In this document: positions 8,116 through 15,394 of the stretch, one piece after another
Numbering within the stretch: position 1 is the first letter of the stretch
Layout of the letters: every line of letters starts with the position of its first letter
Assembly: GCA_012800735.1 (NCBI GenBank)
Contig: JAAZIU010000034.1
Coordinates: forward strand, 1-64,000
Direction of reading: 5' to 3'
Length of the DNA: 64,000 nt
Origin: Clostridiales bacterium
GTDB taxonomy: Bacteria > Bacillota > Clostridia > Oscillospirales > CAG-272
Notes under the pieces: model-generated
Told to the model about the DNA's origin: nothing
The model's input: the letters and a program-made list of their open reading frames with translations, nothing else
Database searches by the model: none
Position numbers and translations under genes: made by a program

Positions 8116-10014
8116 ATGGATACACAGCGCATAACAAAAAATCAATGGATAGGTATTCCTGAACAGCCGCCGCAGCGTATTTGTCTGCAGGCAGGCGAGC
8201 TTCAAGTAACGATGCTGGACGGCAGGCTGCTTAATGTATGTTTTCATGGCGAAAAGCTGATTGACGAGGTCTACTTTGCCCTTCGTGATCCGAACTGGGG
8301 TACAGTTCCCTATACTTTGAAAGAACAAAAGATTGAGAAGCATCCGGATAGATTTGTCTATCATTTTCAGGCAGAGCATACAGTTGGCAACTATCAATAT
8401 CGCTGGCAGGGGTGTGTTAAAGGCAGCGCGGATGGAACGGTAACCTTTTCTTCAACCGGAGAGGCGGGAGAGAGGTTTTTAAAAAACCGCCTGGGATTTT
8501 GCGTATTGCATCCAATCAGCTGCGCAGGTCTTCCCTGTTTGATTGAACATTCTAACGGAACAAGCAAAGAAACCGTCTTCCCAAAACAGATTGCACCTCA
8601 TCAGCCATTTTTTGATATCTCGGCTATGACATATCGGCGAGATGAGTTTAGCTGCCGTGTAGCTTTTGAAGGTGATGTGTTCGAGTGCGAAGATCAGCGA
8701 AACTGGACAGACGCATCATTTAAAACATATTGTACTCCTCTTTATCTTCCTTTCCCTGTTCAAGTTGATAAAGGGGAACGGTTCAGTCAGACGGTGCATA
8801 TAAATTGTACAGCTTCCGGCATAAGTGATGTCGGCAAACCGACCGGCGAAGATAAGGATAATATAATTGAGTATTCGGAACTGCTTCCCATCAATGAGAA
8901 TTTTTCGCTTGGAACCTGTTTGCGATTTCCTATCGATGAAGCTTCTCTAAAGATTGGAAAAGAATTAGGTCTTAATCATATAAGAGTGGAACTTCATTTC
9001 TGTGAACAGCCTGTCTTCTTTGATGAATTGCTGAAACAAGCCGCTCAGATGACAAACTCAATCCATCTGTTTGTTTTTCTAACGATAAACTGGCAGCAGG
9101 AAATGCCTTTGTTGCTCAATCTTCTGGCACGACACCCGGTCGTCACTGCAGTGATCCTTTATCAGGAAGGCCGCAAAGTAATTGACAAAACCATTCTTTC
9201 CATTTGTCGCGGGATGCTTCTGAGTTTTAGATTGCCTGTCGGTTCGGGAACCGATGCGTATTTCACCCAGTTGAACCGCGAACCTTTGCCGGGTGAGCTG
9301 ATGGATTTTCTCTGTTATTCCAACAACCCGCAGGTGCATGCCTTTGATAATCATTCAATTATGCAAACAACCGCCGGTCAGGCGGCAAATGTCATAAGCG
9401 CACGGGCTTTATATCCCGATAAATCCGTATATGTAACTCCGGTAACGCTAAAAATCAGGTGGAACCCCGATGCAACCGCTGAAGTTTCCGATCATGAACA
9501 GCTTTTACTTAATCAAATTGATAATCGCCAAATGTCTCTGATGTGCGCTTCCTGGATGCTGCGTTCGATAATTGCATTGTCTTTAAGCGGCGCAGCGGGC
9601 GCTGATTATTTTGAGCTGGCGGGACCTCGCGGTTTTTTTGCGGAACAAAATAGAATATTGCCGGAAGAATTCCCGACTTTTTCGGGTATGGTATTCCCTT
9701 CCTATTATGTGTTTCGCGAAGCGCTTGTAATCTTTCGAGAACAGAATGTAAAGGCAATAAACGGCCAACAATTCTGTATTCTGTTAAGCGATAACAAGAT
9801 ATTAATTGCAAACACAACAGATGAGCAGATAAAACTCAGCCTCGACGGATGGCCGAGTATCGAGGGTATTTGTCTTAACGGTGATACAGCAGAGCGATAT
9901 GCGATATGCAAAAAAGAACAAATGACGGAAGATATCAAGATGATATTTAATTCTGCCGCGGGAAATTCAATAATCCTGCAGCCTTATTCGATTATTTTAG
10001 GAAATTTTATTTAA
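8116..10014 (+). CDS. apnL: Probable D-apionate lactonase
   Basis: About 632 residues with no signal peptide, hence cytoplasmic. The N-terminal half is beta-rich (NRLGFCVLHP, then a region ending FFDISAMTYRRDEF). The middle (LRFPIDEASLKIGKELGLNHIRVEL) looks like a TIM barrel of the glycosidase superfamily, and the C-terminus is a small beta domain. This architecture and its place between a sugar dehydrogenase, an OiaC-like protein and an ApnO-like protein fit ApnL, which opens D-apionolactone to D-apionate. The ORF track begins at a TTG; the ATG two codons later has AAGG at good spacing. I know of no catalytic motif that could be checked by eye. Confidence 0.6.
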   Translation: MDTQRITKNQWIGIPEQPPQRICLQAGELQVTMLDGRLLNVCFHGEKLIDEVYFALRDPNWGTVPYTLKEQKIEKHPDRFVYHFQAEHTVGNYQYRWQGCVKGSADGTVTFSSTGEAGERFLKNRLGFCVLHPISCAGLPCLIEHSNGTSKETVFPKQIAPHQPFFDISAMTYRRDEFSCRVAFEGDVFECEDQRNWTDASFKTYCTPLYLPFPVQVDKGERFSQTVHINCTASGISDVGKPTGEDKDNIIEYSELLPINENFSLGTCLRFPIDEASLKIGKELGLNHIRVELHFCEQPVFFDELLKQAAQMTNSIHLFVFLTINWQQEMPLLLNLLARHPVVTAVILYQEGRKVIDKTILSICRGMLLSFRLPVGSGTDAYFTQLNREPLPGELMDFLCYSNNPQVHAFDNHSIMQTTAGQAANVISARALYPDKSVYVTPVTLKIRWNPDATAEVSDHEQLLLNQIDNRQMSLMCASWMLRSIIALSLSGAAGADYFELAGPRGFFAEQNRILPEEFPTFSGMVFPSYYVFREALVIFREQNVKAINGQQFCILLSDNKILIANTTDEQIKLSLDGWPSIEGICLNGDTAERYAICKKEQMTEDIKMIFNSAAGNSIILQPYSIILGNFI

Positions 10015-10039
10015 TTTTTTTTTAAAGGGAGAATTATTT

Positions 10040-10900
10040 ATGGTTCAAAAAGTAGTATTGCTGGGCGCGGGGGGAAAAATGGGTATGCGCATTACCCCGA
10101 ACATTAAGGATGAACCGTCCTACGAAATCTCTTATGTGGAGATTAGTGAAAAGGCTGCGCAGGCGCTGAAAGAAAAACACGGTGTGACTTCCTCTCCCGG
10201 ATCAGAACCGGTAAAGTCGGCTGATATTGTTGTGTTTGCGGTGCCTGATAAGCTTATCAAAAATGTTTCTGCCGACATTGTGCCTCAGATGAAAACCGGA
10301 GCGATGGTCATCGGACTTGATCCTGCCGCTCACTTCGGAGAAGTAATGTTTATGCGGGAAGACCTGAAATACTTCGTCGTGCATCCTTGTCATCCCAGTC
10401 TTTTCCCGTTTGAAGACGGAATCAGCGAAGCTGCGCAGCGGGATTGGTTCGGCGGCACGGGAGCCGCAAAGATGGATATGGTTTGCGCTATCCATCAAGG
10501 TTCGGATGAAGACTATGAGCGGGGCGAAGCTTTCGCGCGTCTTATGTTTAAACCCATAGACAAAGCTTTCCGCATAACCATTGATCAGATGATTCTTTTG
10601 GAGCCGGCTCTTGTCGAATCCATCACCGCACCCTTGGTCAAAGGTATGCGTATGGCGGTGGATGCCTGCGTGGAAAAAGGCGTGCCGCGGGATGCGGTGA
10701 TGTCATTCGTTATGGGACACCTTAAGGTACAGTTTGGCGTATTGTTTGACTTTGCCGGATTCCCTTTTTCCGACGGAGCTAATTTGGCATTGCGCAATGC
10801 GATGGACGTTATTTTTAAGCCGGATTGGTTAGAAAATATCATGAATAAAGAAGCGGTTGAAAAAAGCGTTCATGATATTACTCATGAACTGAATGACTAA
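10040..10900 (+). CDS. apnO: Probable D-apionate oxidoisomerase
   Basis: A 286-residue two-domain dehydrogenase. The N-terminal Rossmann motif is VVLLGAGGKMGMRI. It is followed by VVFAVPDKLI, a VIGLDPAAHFGE segment and VVHPCHPSLFPFE, then an all-helical C-terminal domain of the phosphogluconate-dehydrogenase-C type. This is the layout of the ApnO family, which oxidises and isomerises D-apionate to 3-oxo-isoapionate with NAD. A clear AAAGGGAG ribosome site lies upstream. It is the most diagnostic gene of the operon. An annotation pipeline would probably call it a generic semialdehyde or phosphogluconate dehydrogenase. Confidence 0.7.
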   Translation: MVQKVVLLGAGGKMGMRITPNIKDEPSYEISYVEISEKAAQALKEKHGVTSSPGSEPVKSADIVVFAVPDKLIKNVSADIVPQMKTGAMVIGLDPAAHFGEVMFMREDLKYFVVHPCHPSLFPFEDGISEAAQRDWFGGTGAAKMDMVCAIHQGSDEDYERGEAFARLMFKPIDKAFRITIDQMILLEPALVESITAPLVKGMRMAVDACVEKGVPRDAVMSFVMGHLKVQFGVLFDFAGFPFSDGANLALRNAMDVIFKPDWLENIMNKEAVEKSVHDITHELND

Positions 10901-10938
10901 AAAATAGAGTTATTTATCGTTGTTGATTCTAAATAATA

Positions 10939-10974
10939 AAGTGCCTGCACTTAAATCGGTGCAAGCACTTTTTT
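10939..10974. terminator. Bidirectional terminator between apnO and NifX-like gene
   Basis: AAGTGCCTGCAC pairs with GTGCAAGCACTT (one mismatch) around an eight-base loop, followed by a T run and preceded by A-rich sequence. It separates two convergent operons. Confidence 0.8.
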
Positions 10975-10984
10975 ATTTAATTCA

Positions 10985-11344
10985 TTACTCTTTGCCGGCG
11001 CAGTCATCAATATGCTGATGGCAAACGGAACCGGTTGATTTCAGTGAACCTTGCAGGTAAGCCTCAACCGATGTTTTTGATTCGCCGGAAGCTCCTACGA
11101 TAACTTCAACGTTTCTTTCATTGAAAATCTGTACTGCGCCGCCGCCCATACCGCCGCTGATAATTACATTTACACCTCTGTCGGCGAGAAAGTTAGGCAG
11201 AAATCCGGGTTTATGTCCGGGATTTGCAACGGTTTCGCTTTTGATTATCTGCTTGTTTTCGGTGTCAAAAATCATGAAGCTTTCGCAATGTCCGAAGTGA
11301 TCGGCTACAATTCCTTTGTCGGTTGCTACTGCAATTCTAAGCAT
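10985..11344 (-). CDS. NifX/NifB-type dinitrogenase cofactor-binding domain protein
   Basis: A 119-residue single-domain protein of the dinitrogenase iron-molybdenum cofactor family. It shows MLRIAVATDKGIVADHFGHCESFMIFD at the start and a glycine-rich IISGGMGGGAVQIF segment. A short cysteine/histidine tail (CHQHIDDC) could hold metal. Family members bind Fe-S or Fe-Mo clusters in transit, but no nitrogenase genes are present in the window. It is the last gene of a seven-gene minus-strand cluster and has its own GGAGG site. A role as a cluster carrier for the two neighbouring ATPases is inference. Confidence 0.85.
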   Translation of the reverse strand: MLRIAVATDKGIVADHFGHCESFMIFDTENKQIIKSETVANPGHKPGFLPNFLADRGVNVIISGGMGGGAVQIFNERNVEVIVGASGESKTSVEAYLQGSLKSTGSVCHQHIDDCAGKE

Positions 11345-11395
11345 TAATATTTTTCCTCCGTATTTTCTTATAATTTATATTATCGGTTTTTTTAT

Positions 11396-12217
11396 TTAAA
11401 AAGTCAATTCACTGCCTGCGGCAAGGTAATCAATACTGTCACCCATTACTGATTTCAACCTTTTATAGGGTTCAATACCGGTACAATGACAAGTATAATA
11501 CTTTGCTTTTGTATCTTTCAGATATTCAGCGATTCTGTCAATCACTTCCGGGGCTTCATCGCCGCCGGAACGGCTGGAAAGATGAAAACCGCCTATTACA
11601 CAGTCGGGCATTCGACCTTTCAGCGTGTAAAAATGCTTGACTATATTGACAATACCGTTATGAGCGCAACCGGTTATCAGCAGTATTTTCCCGTCTTCTT
11701 CTATCACGAGGTTTTGCTCATGTTCAAAGCTGTCGTGTATCATTTGTCCCTGATATTCTTTGAACAAAGTATTGTTTAATATTGGAAGCGGTTCGCTTTG
11801 CGGAATGCCGGAGAACACATAGATTCCATTACCGATATCATGATAGTCTGATGTAAAAACAATTTGTCTGTTCTGTTTCAGATTTTCATCAAGACCTATA
11901 TATGCAATTTTATTGTTTGAACGGGCTGAATAATATTTTTCAAATGCAAGCTGATGTATGATTACTTCGGCCTTTTCATTTTCTTCGAAAAATGTTTTCA
12001 GCCCTCCGCCATGGTCGTAGTGTCCATGCGAGATAACAAGGAAATCAATATCAGCAATGTTTATACCAAATGTTTTTGCATTTTGAAGAAACAGATCGCT
12101 TGCGCCTACATCAAACAATATTTTATGATTTTTTGTTTCGATATAAAGGCTTAAACCGTGTTCACTTGCAAAGTCCTTTGATATCGATGTGTTTTCAGAT
12201 AAGGTTTTAATAATCAT
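11396..12217 (-). CDS. MBL-fold metallohydrolase, COG1237-like
   Basis: A roughly 273-residue metallo-beta-lactamase fold protein. The metal site SHGHYDHGGG and the later GCAHNGIVNIV and GGFHLSSR segments are those of the group named after a dihydropterin ribofuranosyl-aminobenzene phosphate synthase. True function in bacteria is unknown. The track ORF begins at 12253 and would overlap the upstream gene by 32 bases; the ATG at 12217 lies directly after that gene's stop and begins the conserved sequence, so I prefer it. It sits inside the NifX/MinD cluster. Confidence 0.8.
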   Translation of the reverse strand: MIIKTLSENTSISKDFASEHGLSLYIETKNHKILFDVGASDLFLQNAKTFGINIADIDFLVISHGHYDHGGGLKTFFEENEKAEVIIHQLAFEKYYSARSNNKIAYIGLDENLKQNRQIVFTSDYHDIGNGIYVFSGIPQSEPLPILNNTLFKEYQGQMIHDSFEHEQNLVIEEDGKILLITGCAHNGIVNIVKHFYTLKGRMPDCVIGGFHLSSRSGGDEAPEVIDRIAEYLKDTKAKYYTCHCTGIEPYKRLKSVMGDSIDYLAAGSELTF

Positions 12218-12221
12218 AACT

Positions 12222-13100
12222 TTAGTTAATGCTTTCTTCAAAAAGCAGGTCAATCGTCTTGTTATAAACCTCTTTTACCGCTGTGCCTGATTTACATTCA
12301 ATGTCTACTATGGTTAAACCATTATTTATGGCTTTAACTGCGTTTGAGTCATAAGGAATAACGCCGACAAAGGTAAGTTCTTGTTTTTCACAGAAATCTT
12401 TGATTTTTTTTGTATTTTCGATATTTGTATCGTATTTATTGATACATACCGCAGTTTTTATTCCGAATTTCGCTGCCGTATCAATGATACGCTCCATATC
12501 GCTGATGCCTGACAATGAAGGTTCTGCAACAATCAAAACCATATCTACGCCGTTAAGAGAGGCAATTACCGGACATCCTATTCCCGGTGAACCGTCGATT
12601 ATAGCAAGTTCTGCATTGACCGCCGATGACCTCATTTGTTTTTTTACCTCAGTAACGAGTAAGCCTGAGTTGCCGCTGCCCATTTTGAGCTGCGCCGTGG
12701 AAAAAACTTTGCCGGAGTCAGAATAAAGAGTCAGCTCGCCGTCAACCGACGGAACCATTAATATAGCATCAACGGGACAGACATACTCGCAGACGCTGCA
12801 CCCTTCGCAAGCGAAATGGTCAACTTTGTATTCATCGTTGGTAATTGAAATGGCATCAAAGCGACAATTCTGTTTGCATTGATCGCAGCCGATGCACATT
12901 TCAGAGTTTATTTCTGCTTTCGACAGTCCGTAGTAATCTGATTTTATCGGTTCCACATTCCAATCGGAAATGAGGTGCAGGTTAGGAGCATCCACGTCGC
13001 AATCCGCATATGCTCTGGCGTCGGCGAGCTTTATAAACGCGCTTGCTATCGTCGTTTTGCCGGTACCGCCTTTACCGCTGAGGATCAGCAGCTGCCGCAT
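12222..13100 (-). CDS. MinD-family P-loop ATPase with two [4Fe-4S] ferredoxin motifs (second copy)
   Basis: A 292-residue protein with deviant Walker A GKGGTGKT at residues 9-16 and an inserted bacterial ferredoxin domain carrying two cysteine sets, CIGCDQCKQNC and CEGCSVCEYVC. IDGSPGIGC serves as the switch region. It belongs to the MinD superfamily with inserted ferredoxin domain, related to Mrp/NBP35 scaffold ATPases. AAAGGAGGTG precedes the ATG, and the start overlaps the previous gene by 16 bases, suggesting translational coupling with its paralogue. The likely role is ATP-driven Fe-S cluster assembly or transfer; the target is unknown. Confidence 0.88.
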   Translation of the reverse strand: MRQLLILSGKGGTGKTTIASAFIKLADARAYADCDVDAPNLHLISDWNVEPIKSDYYGLSKAEINSEMCIGCDQCKQNCRFDAISITNDEYKVDHFACEGCSVCEYVCPVDAILMVPSVDGELTLYSDSGKVFSTAQLKMGSGNSGLLVTEVKKQMRSSAVNAELAIIDGSPGIGCPVIASLNGVDMVLIVAEPSLSGISDMERIIDTAAKFGIKTAVCINKYDTNIENTKKIKDFCEKQELTFVGVIPYDSNAVKAINNGLTIVDIECKSGTAVKEVYNKTIDLLFEESIN

Positions 13101-13936
13101 GATTGCACCTCCTTTGTCACAGTTTGAAGCAGAACTGAAAACAGTTCCCGGTATTTTTCACTTTCATTTACGGCGATCTCGGCATTTGAGTTAAGTGTTC
13201 CGAGTTCATTGTCAAACGGGATACGACCTAATATCTTGATATTATTCTCTATACAAAATGTCTCAGCCGGATTTTTGCCGTCCAAGCATTTATTAAGAAC
13301 AACTCCGAACGGCTTTTTGAATAAAGTCACAAGCTCATATACCATATTAAGGTTATGCACGCCGAACAATGTAGGTTCGGCGACCAATATGCAATAGTCG
13401 GCATCTTTTATGCTTTCCATTACTATACAAGCGCTTCCCGGAGGACAGTCGATAACTGTCATTTTATCTGCTTCCTGATTTTCCGGTTCAAGCAGTTTTT
13501 TTATGATGGGAACCCCCGAGGCTTCACCGACATTCATAATACCGGTGTATACAGATACATTTCCGGAGGTTCCTTTTTGAACTGTACCGATAACCTTATC
13601 CTTTTCTGTCAAAGCTTTTTCGGGACAAATTAGGATACATCCGCCGCAGGAATGACATATCTCATCAAATACAATCAGTTTATTTGTATAGGCAAGAGCG
13701 TTGAATTTACAGAAATTTACGCATTTACGGCATCCGCTGCATAATTCTTCATCTGCCATCGGAATCTTTACGGTTACTTTTTCCTCTGTGATTCCTTCCG
13801 GTTTGAAAAATAGATGTCCGTTAGGTTCTTCAACATCGCAGTCAATGTATGTCGCTGTCTTTGCCGCTGCTGCCAAATTTACCGTGACAAGAGTTTTACC
13901 TGTGCCGCCCTTGCCGCTTAACACGGCAATTTTCAT
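13085..13936 (-). CDS. MinD-family P-loop ATPase with two [4Fe-4S] ferredoxin motifs (first copy)
   Basis: A roughly 283-residue paralogue of the next gene. GKGGTGKT lies at residues 8-15, and the inserted ferredoxin domain has CSGCRKCVNFC and CHSCGGCILIC. The switch is IDCPPGSAC. The longer ORF start at 14014 would run deep into the upstream NifX-like gene; the ATG at 13936 follows that gene's TGA by one base and begins the fold, so it is chosen. Two adjacent different copies suggest a heterodimer of the two ATPases, as is common in this gene family. Confidence 0.88.
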   Translation of the reverse strand: MKIAVLSGKGGTGKTLVTVNLAAAAKTATYIDCDVEEPNGHLFFKPEGITEEKVTVKIPMADEELCSGCRKCVNFCKFNALAYTNKLIVFDEICHSCGGCILICPEKALTEKDKVIGTVQKGTSGNVSVYTGIMNVGEASGVPIIKKLLEPENQEADKMTVIDCPPGSACIVMESIKDADYCILVAEPTLFGVHNLNMVYELVTLFKKPFGVVLNKCLDGKNPAETFCIENNIKILGRIPFDNELGTLNSNAEIAVNESEKYRELFSVLLQTVTKEVQSCGSC

Positions 13937-13937
13937 A

Positions 13938-14306
13938 TCAGTTGCTTCTGCGGCCATGAAAGCCGGCGTGAAAATCATCCAGCAAAGAAAGTTTGCCGTC
14001 AGTAAAAGCGTCAATGTTATCTTGAGCTGAACCGGCTATTGTTTTGTAAATCTTAATACCGGCTGCATTCAACACATCTGCGGCGTTTTGTCCGCAGCGA
14101 GGAGTCAGCAAAGCAGCTGCTTTGTTATCCACTATCATCTGAGCTGCTTTTATCCCTGCGCCGCCGGGGCTTGTCGCTGCGGTGTTTTCTATAAATGCGC
14201 TTTCCTTAGTTTCCGTATCATAAACTAGAAAATAAGGAGCGCGTCCGAAAGATGCGCATATATTTGTATCCAATGTTTTGTTATCTACAGGTATTGCTAT
14301 TTTCAT
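13938..14306 (-). CDS. NifX/NifB-type dinitrogenase cofactor-binding domain protein
   Basis: A 122-residue member of the same family as the gene at 10985, with MKIAIPVDNKTLDTNICASFGRAPYFLVYD and the LLTPRCGQNAADVL segment. The C-terminus has HAGFHG, possibly metal-binding. ACGGAGAAA lies upstream of the ATG. Its stop is one base from the start of the first ATPase gene, so the pair is translationally coupled and probably works together as carrier and ATPase. Confidence 0.85.
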   Translation of the reverse strand: MKIAIPVDNKTLDTNICASFGRAPYFLVYDTETKESAFIENTAATSPGGAGIKAAQMIVDNKAAALLTPRCGQNAADVLNAAGIKIYKTIAGSAQDNIDAFTDGKLSLLDDFHAGFHGRRSN

Positions 14307-14388
14307 TATATTTCTCCGTTCTTTTTGTAGTTTTCAATTTACTCAGTATGCTATGGCTGTTTTTTGCGGAAAGCTAATTCAATATAAA

Positions 14389-14751
14389 TCAACCGCCACG
14401 AAAACCTCTGCCGCGTCTTTGTCTGTGACAGCCGCGGCCGCAGCCGTTCCATGTACCTTCACAAAGACGGTATTCGCCGCCTTCGATCAGTAATATTTTA
14501 CCGTTGACCAATGATTCGGCAAGCTTTTTTCTTGCTGTGATATATATACCCTGAACTGTGCTGCGCGCTATATTCATCTGCGCGGCGCATTCTTCCTGTG
14601 TAAAACCTTCCAAATCAATAAGTCTTATAGTTTCATATTCGTCGACGGTCATTATGACATTTTCTTCTGATATTGCAGCAGAATCAAGAGGTCCGAACCT
14701 GTTAATCTCAGGCAAACAGCAAACTCTTCTCCACTTTACCGGTCTTGCGAT
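14389..14751 (-). CDS. DUF134 HTH protein with apparent AUC start codon
   Basis: A predicted DNA-binding protein of the DUF134 family. Conserved [21 protein letters not shown] begins upstream of the ORF-track start (a TTG at 14715). The family normally begins Met-Ala-Arg-Pro; here the codon in the Met position is ATC at 14751-14749, nine bases after a perfect GGAGG. An out-of-frame ATG lies in between, and an in-frame TGA lies just upstream. The sigma-70 region-4-like helix-turn-helix is [34 protein letters not shown]. The tail is Gly/Arg/Cys rich ([13 protein letters not shown]). Length from AUC is 120 residues. It probably regulates its own cluster. Either AUC or TTG initiation is possible. 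Confidence 0.75.
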   Translation of the reverse strand: MARPVKWRRVCCLPEINRFGPLDSAAISEENVIMTVDEYETIRLIDLEGFTQEECAAQMNIARSTVQGIYITARKKLAESLVNGKILLIEGGEYRLCEGTWNGCGRGCHRQRRGRGFRGG

Positions 14752-14777
14752 ATTTCATCACCTCCATATGATTCAGA

Positions 14778-14803
14778 GATAACCGGAGTACTATCCGGTT
14801 ATC
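14778..14803. other. Perfect hairpin between DUF5320 and DUF134 genes
   Basis: A 10-bp perfect stem GATAACCGGA / TCCGGTTATC with a six-base loop lies inside the operon, just before the DUF134 ribosome site. There is no T run, so it is unlikely to be a terminator. An mRNA stability or processing element is possible. Confidence 0.55.
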
Positions 14804-14814
14804 CCTGATGCCCA

Positions 14815-15111
14815 TTACAGGTCCTCTAACTCTTTTTCAATGACCTCAAGTCGATTTTGCAGGATGGTCTTCTCTTCATTCAGCAGCTCTTTTTGAGTTT
14901 TTTCGGAGGTCTGGTTGAAGAATCCCATACCTCTGCCGAAACCGCGACCGAGCCCGCGACCGAATCCGCGCCTGCAGGCAAATCCGATACCTAATCCTAT
15001 TGCTGCGAGACCGGCTCCGTATTTTAATGCATTAGCGCCTGTGCAAAATCCTAAACCTCTTCCGGTCATCGGACCGGCACCCATTGGGCCTGTTCCATCT
15101 CTTCTTGGCAT
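14815..15111 (-). CDS. DUF5320 Gly/Arg-rich small protein
   Basis: A 98-residue protein starting MPRRDGTGPMGAGPMTGRGLGFC, the typical DUF5320 signature. A hydrophobic glycine-rich middle is followed by repeated GRGLGRGFGRGMGFF and a C-terminal coiled-coil-like helix (KELLNEEKTILQNRLEVIEKELEDL). Function is unknown; the family recurs next to NifX-like and MinD-like genes in anaerobes. The ATG at 15111 follows GGAGGTGAA, so the 110-residue track ORF is too long by 12 residues. First gene of the cluster. Confidence 0.82.
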   Translation of the reverse strand: MPRRDGTGPMGAGPMTGRGLGFCTGANALKYGAGLAAIGLGIGFACRRGFGRGLGRGFGRGMGFFNQTSEKTQKELLNEEKTILQNRLEVIEKELEDL

Positions 15112-15133
15112 GTATTTCACCTCCTTATAGTTT

Positions 15134-15147
15134 ATGGCATATGCCAT
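15134..15147. promoter_or_regulatory. Palindromic operator, downstream copy
   Basis: A perfect 14-base palindrome ATGGCATATGCCAT at the expected transcription start of the minus-strand iron-sulfur cluster. It shares the GGCATATG core with the second copy 23 bases upstream in the direction of the gene. Binding protein unknown; the DUF134 product is the obvious candidate. Confidence 0.6.
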
Positions 15148-15155
15148 CTACTTAT

Positions 15156-15183
15156 ATTATACACGGTTTTTGGCATATGTCAA
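15156..15183 (-). promoter_or_regulatory. Promoter of the NifX/MinD cluster overlapping an operator
   Basis: On the minus strand TTGACA (15183-15178), a 16-base spacer and TATAAT (15161-15156) form a strong promoter. The -35 lies inside a near-perfect palindrome TTGGCATATGTCAA (15170-15183) related to the one at 15134-15147. Occupancy of either site should block RNA polymerase. Confidence 0.75.
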
Positions 15184-15327
15184 TAACTATTCGCGTATGT
15201 TTACAGAAAGTTTATGTTTTGAGACATTATCTCCGTTTAAAGCCAATAAATAATTAACCGATATTACATTGACTCGGAACATCCATACGACTAACACTAA
15301 AGATTTAATGCTTTATTTATAAAACAC

Positions 15328-15356
15328 TTGACAATCACGCTCATATTTGTTATTAT
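15328..15356 (+). promoter_or_regulatory. Promoter of sialidase-like gene
   Basis: TTGACA, a 17-base spacer and TATTAT, about 40 bases upstream of the start codon. Confidence 0.8.
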
Positions 15357-15394
15357 TATCTTAACACAAATAGCAAAAACCGAGGTAACACATA

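Noticed and set aside
5827-10974. Integrative element with attachment repeats at ssrA
   Set aside because: I could not find a second copy of the tmRNA 3' end or any integrase gene in the window.
12222-13936. The two MinD-like genes as a recent duplication
   Set aside because: The proteins differ strongly outside motifs, so they are old paralogues that probably work together.
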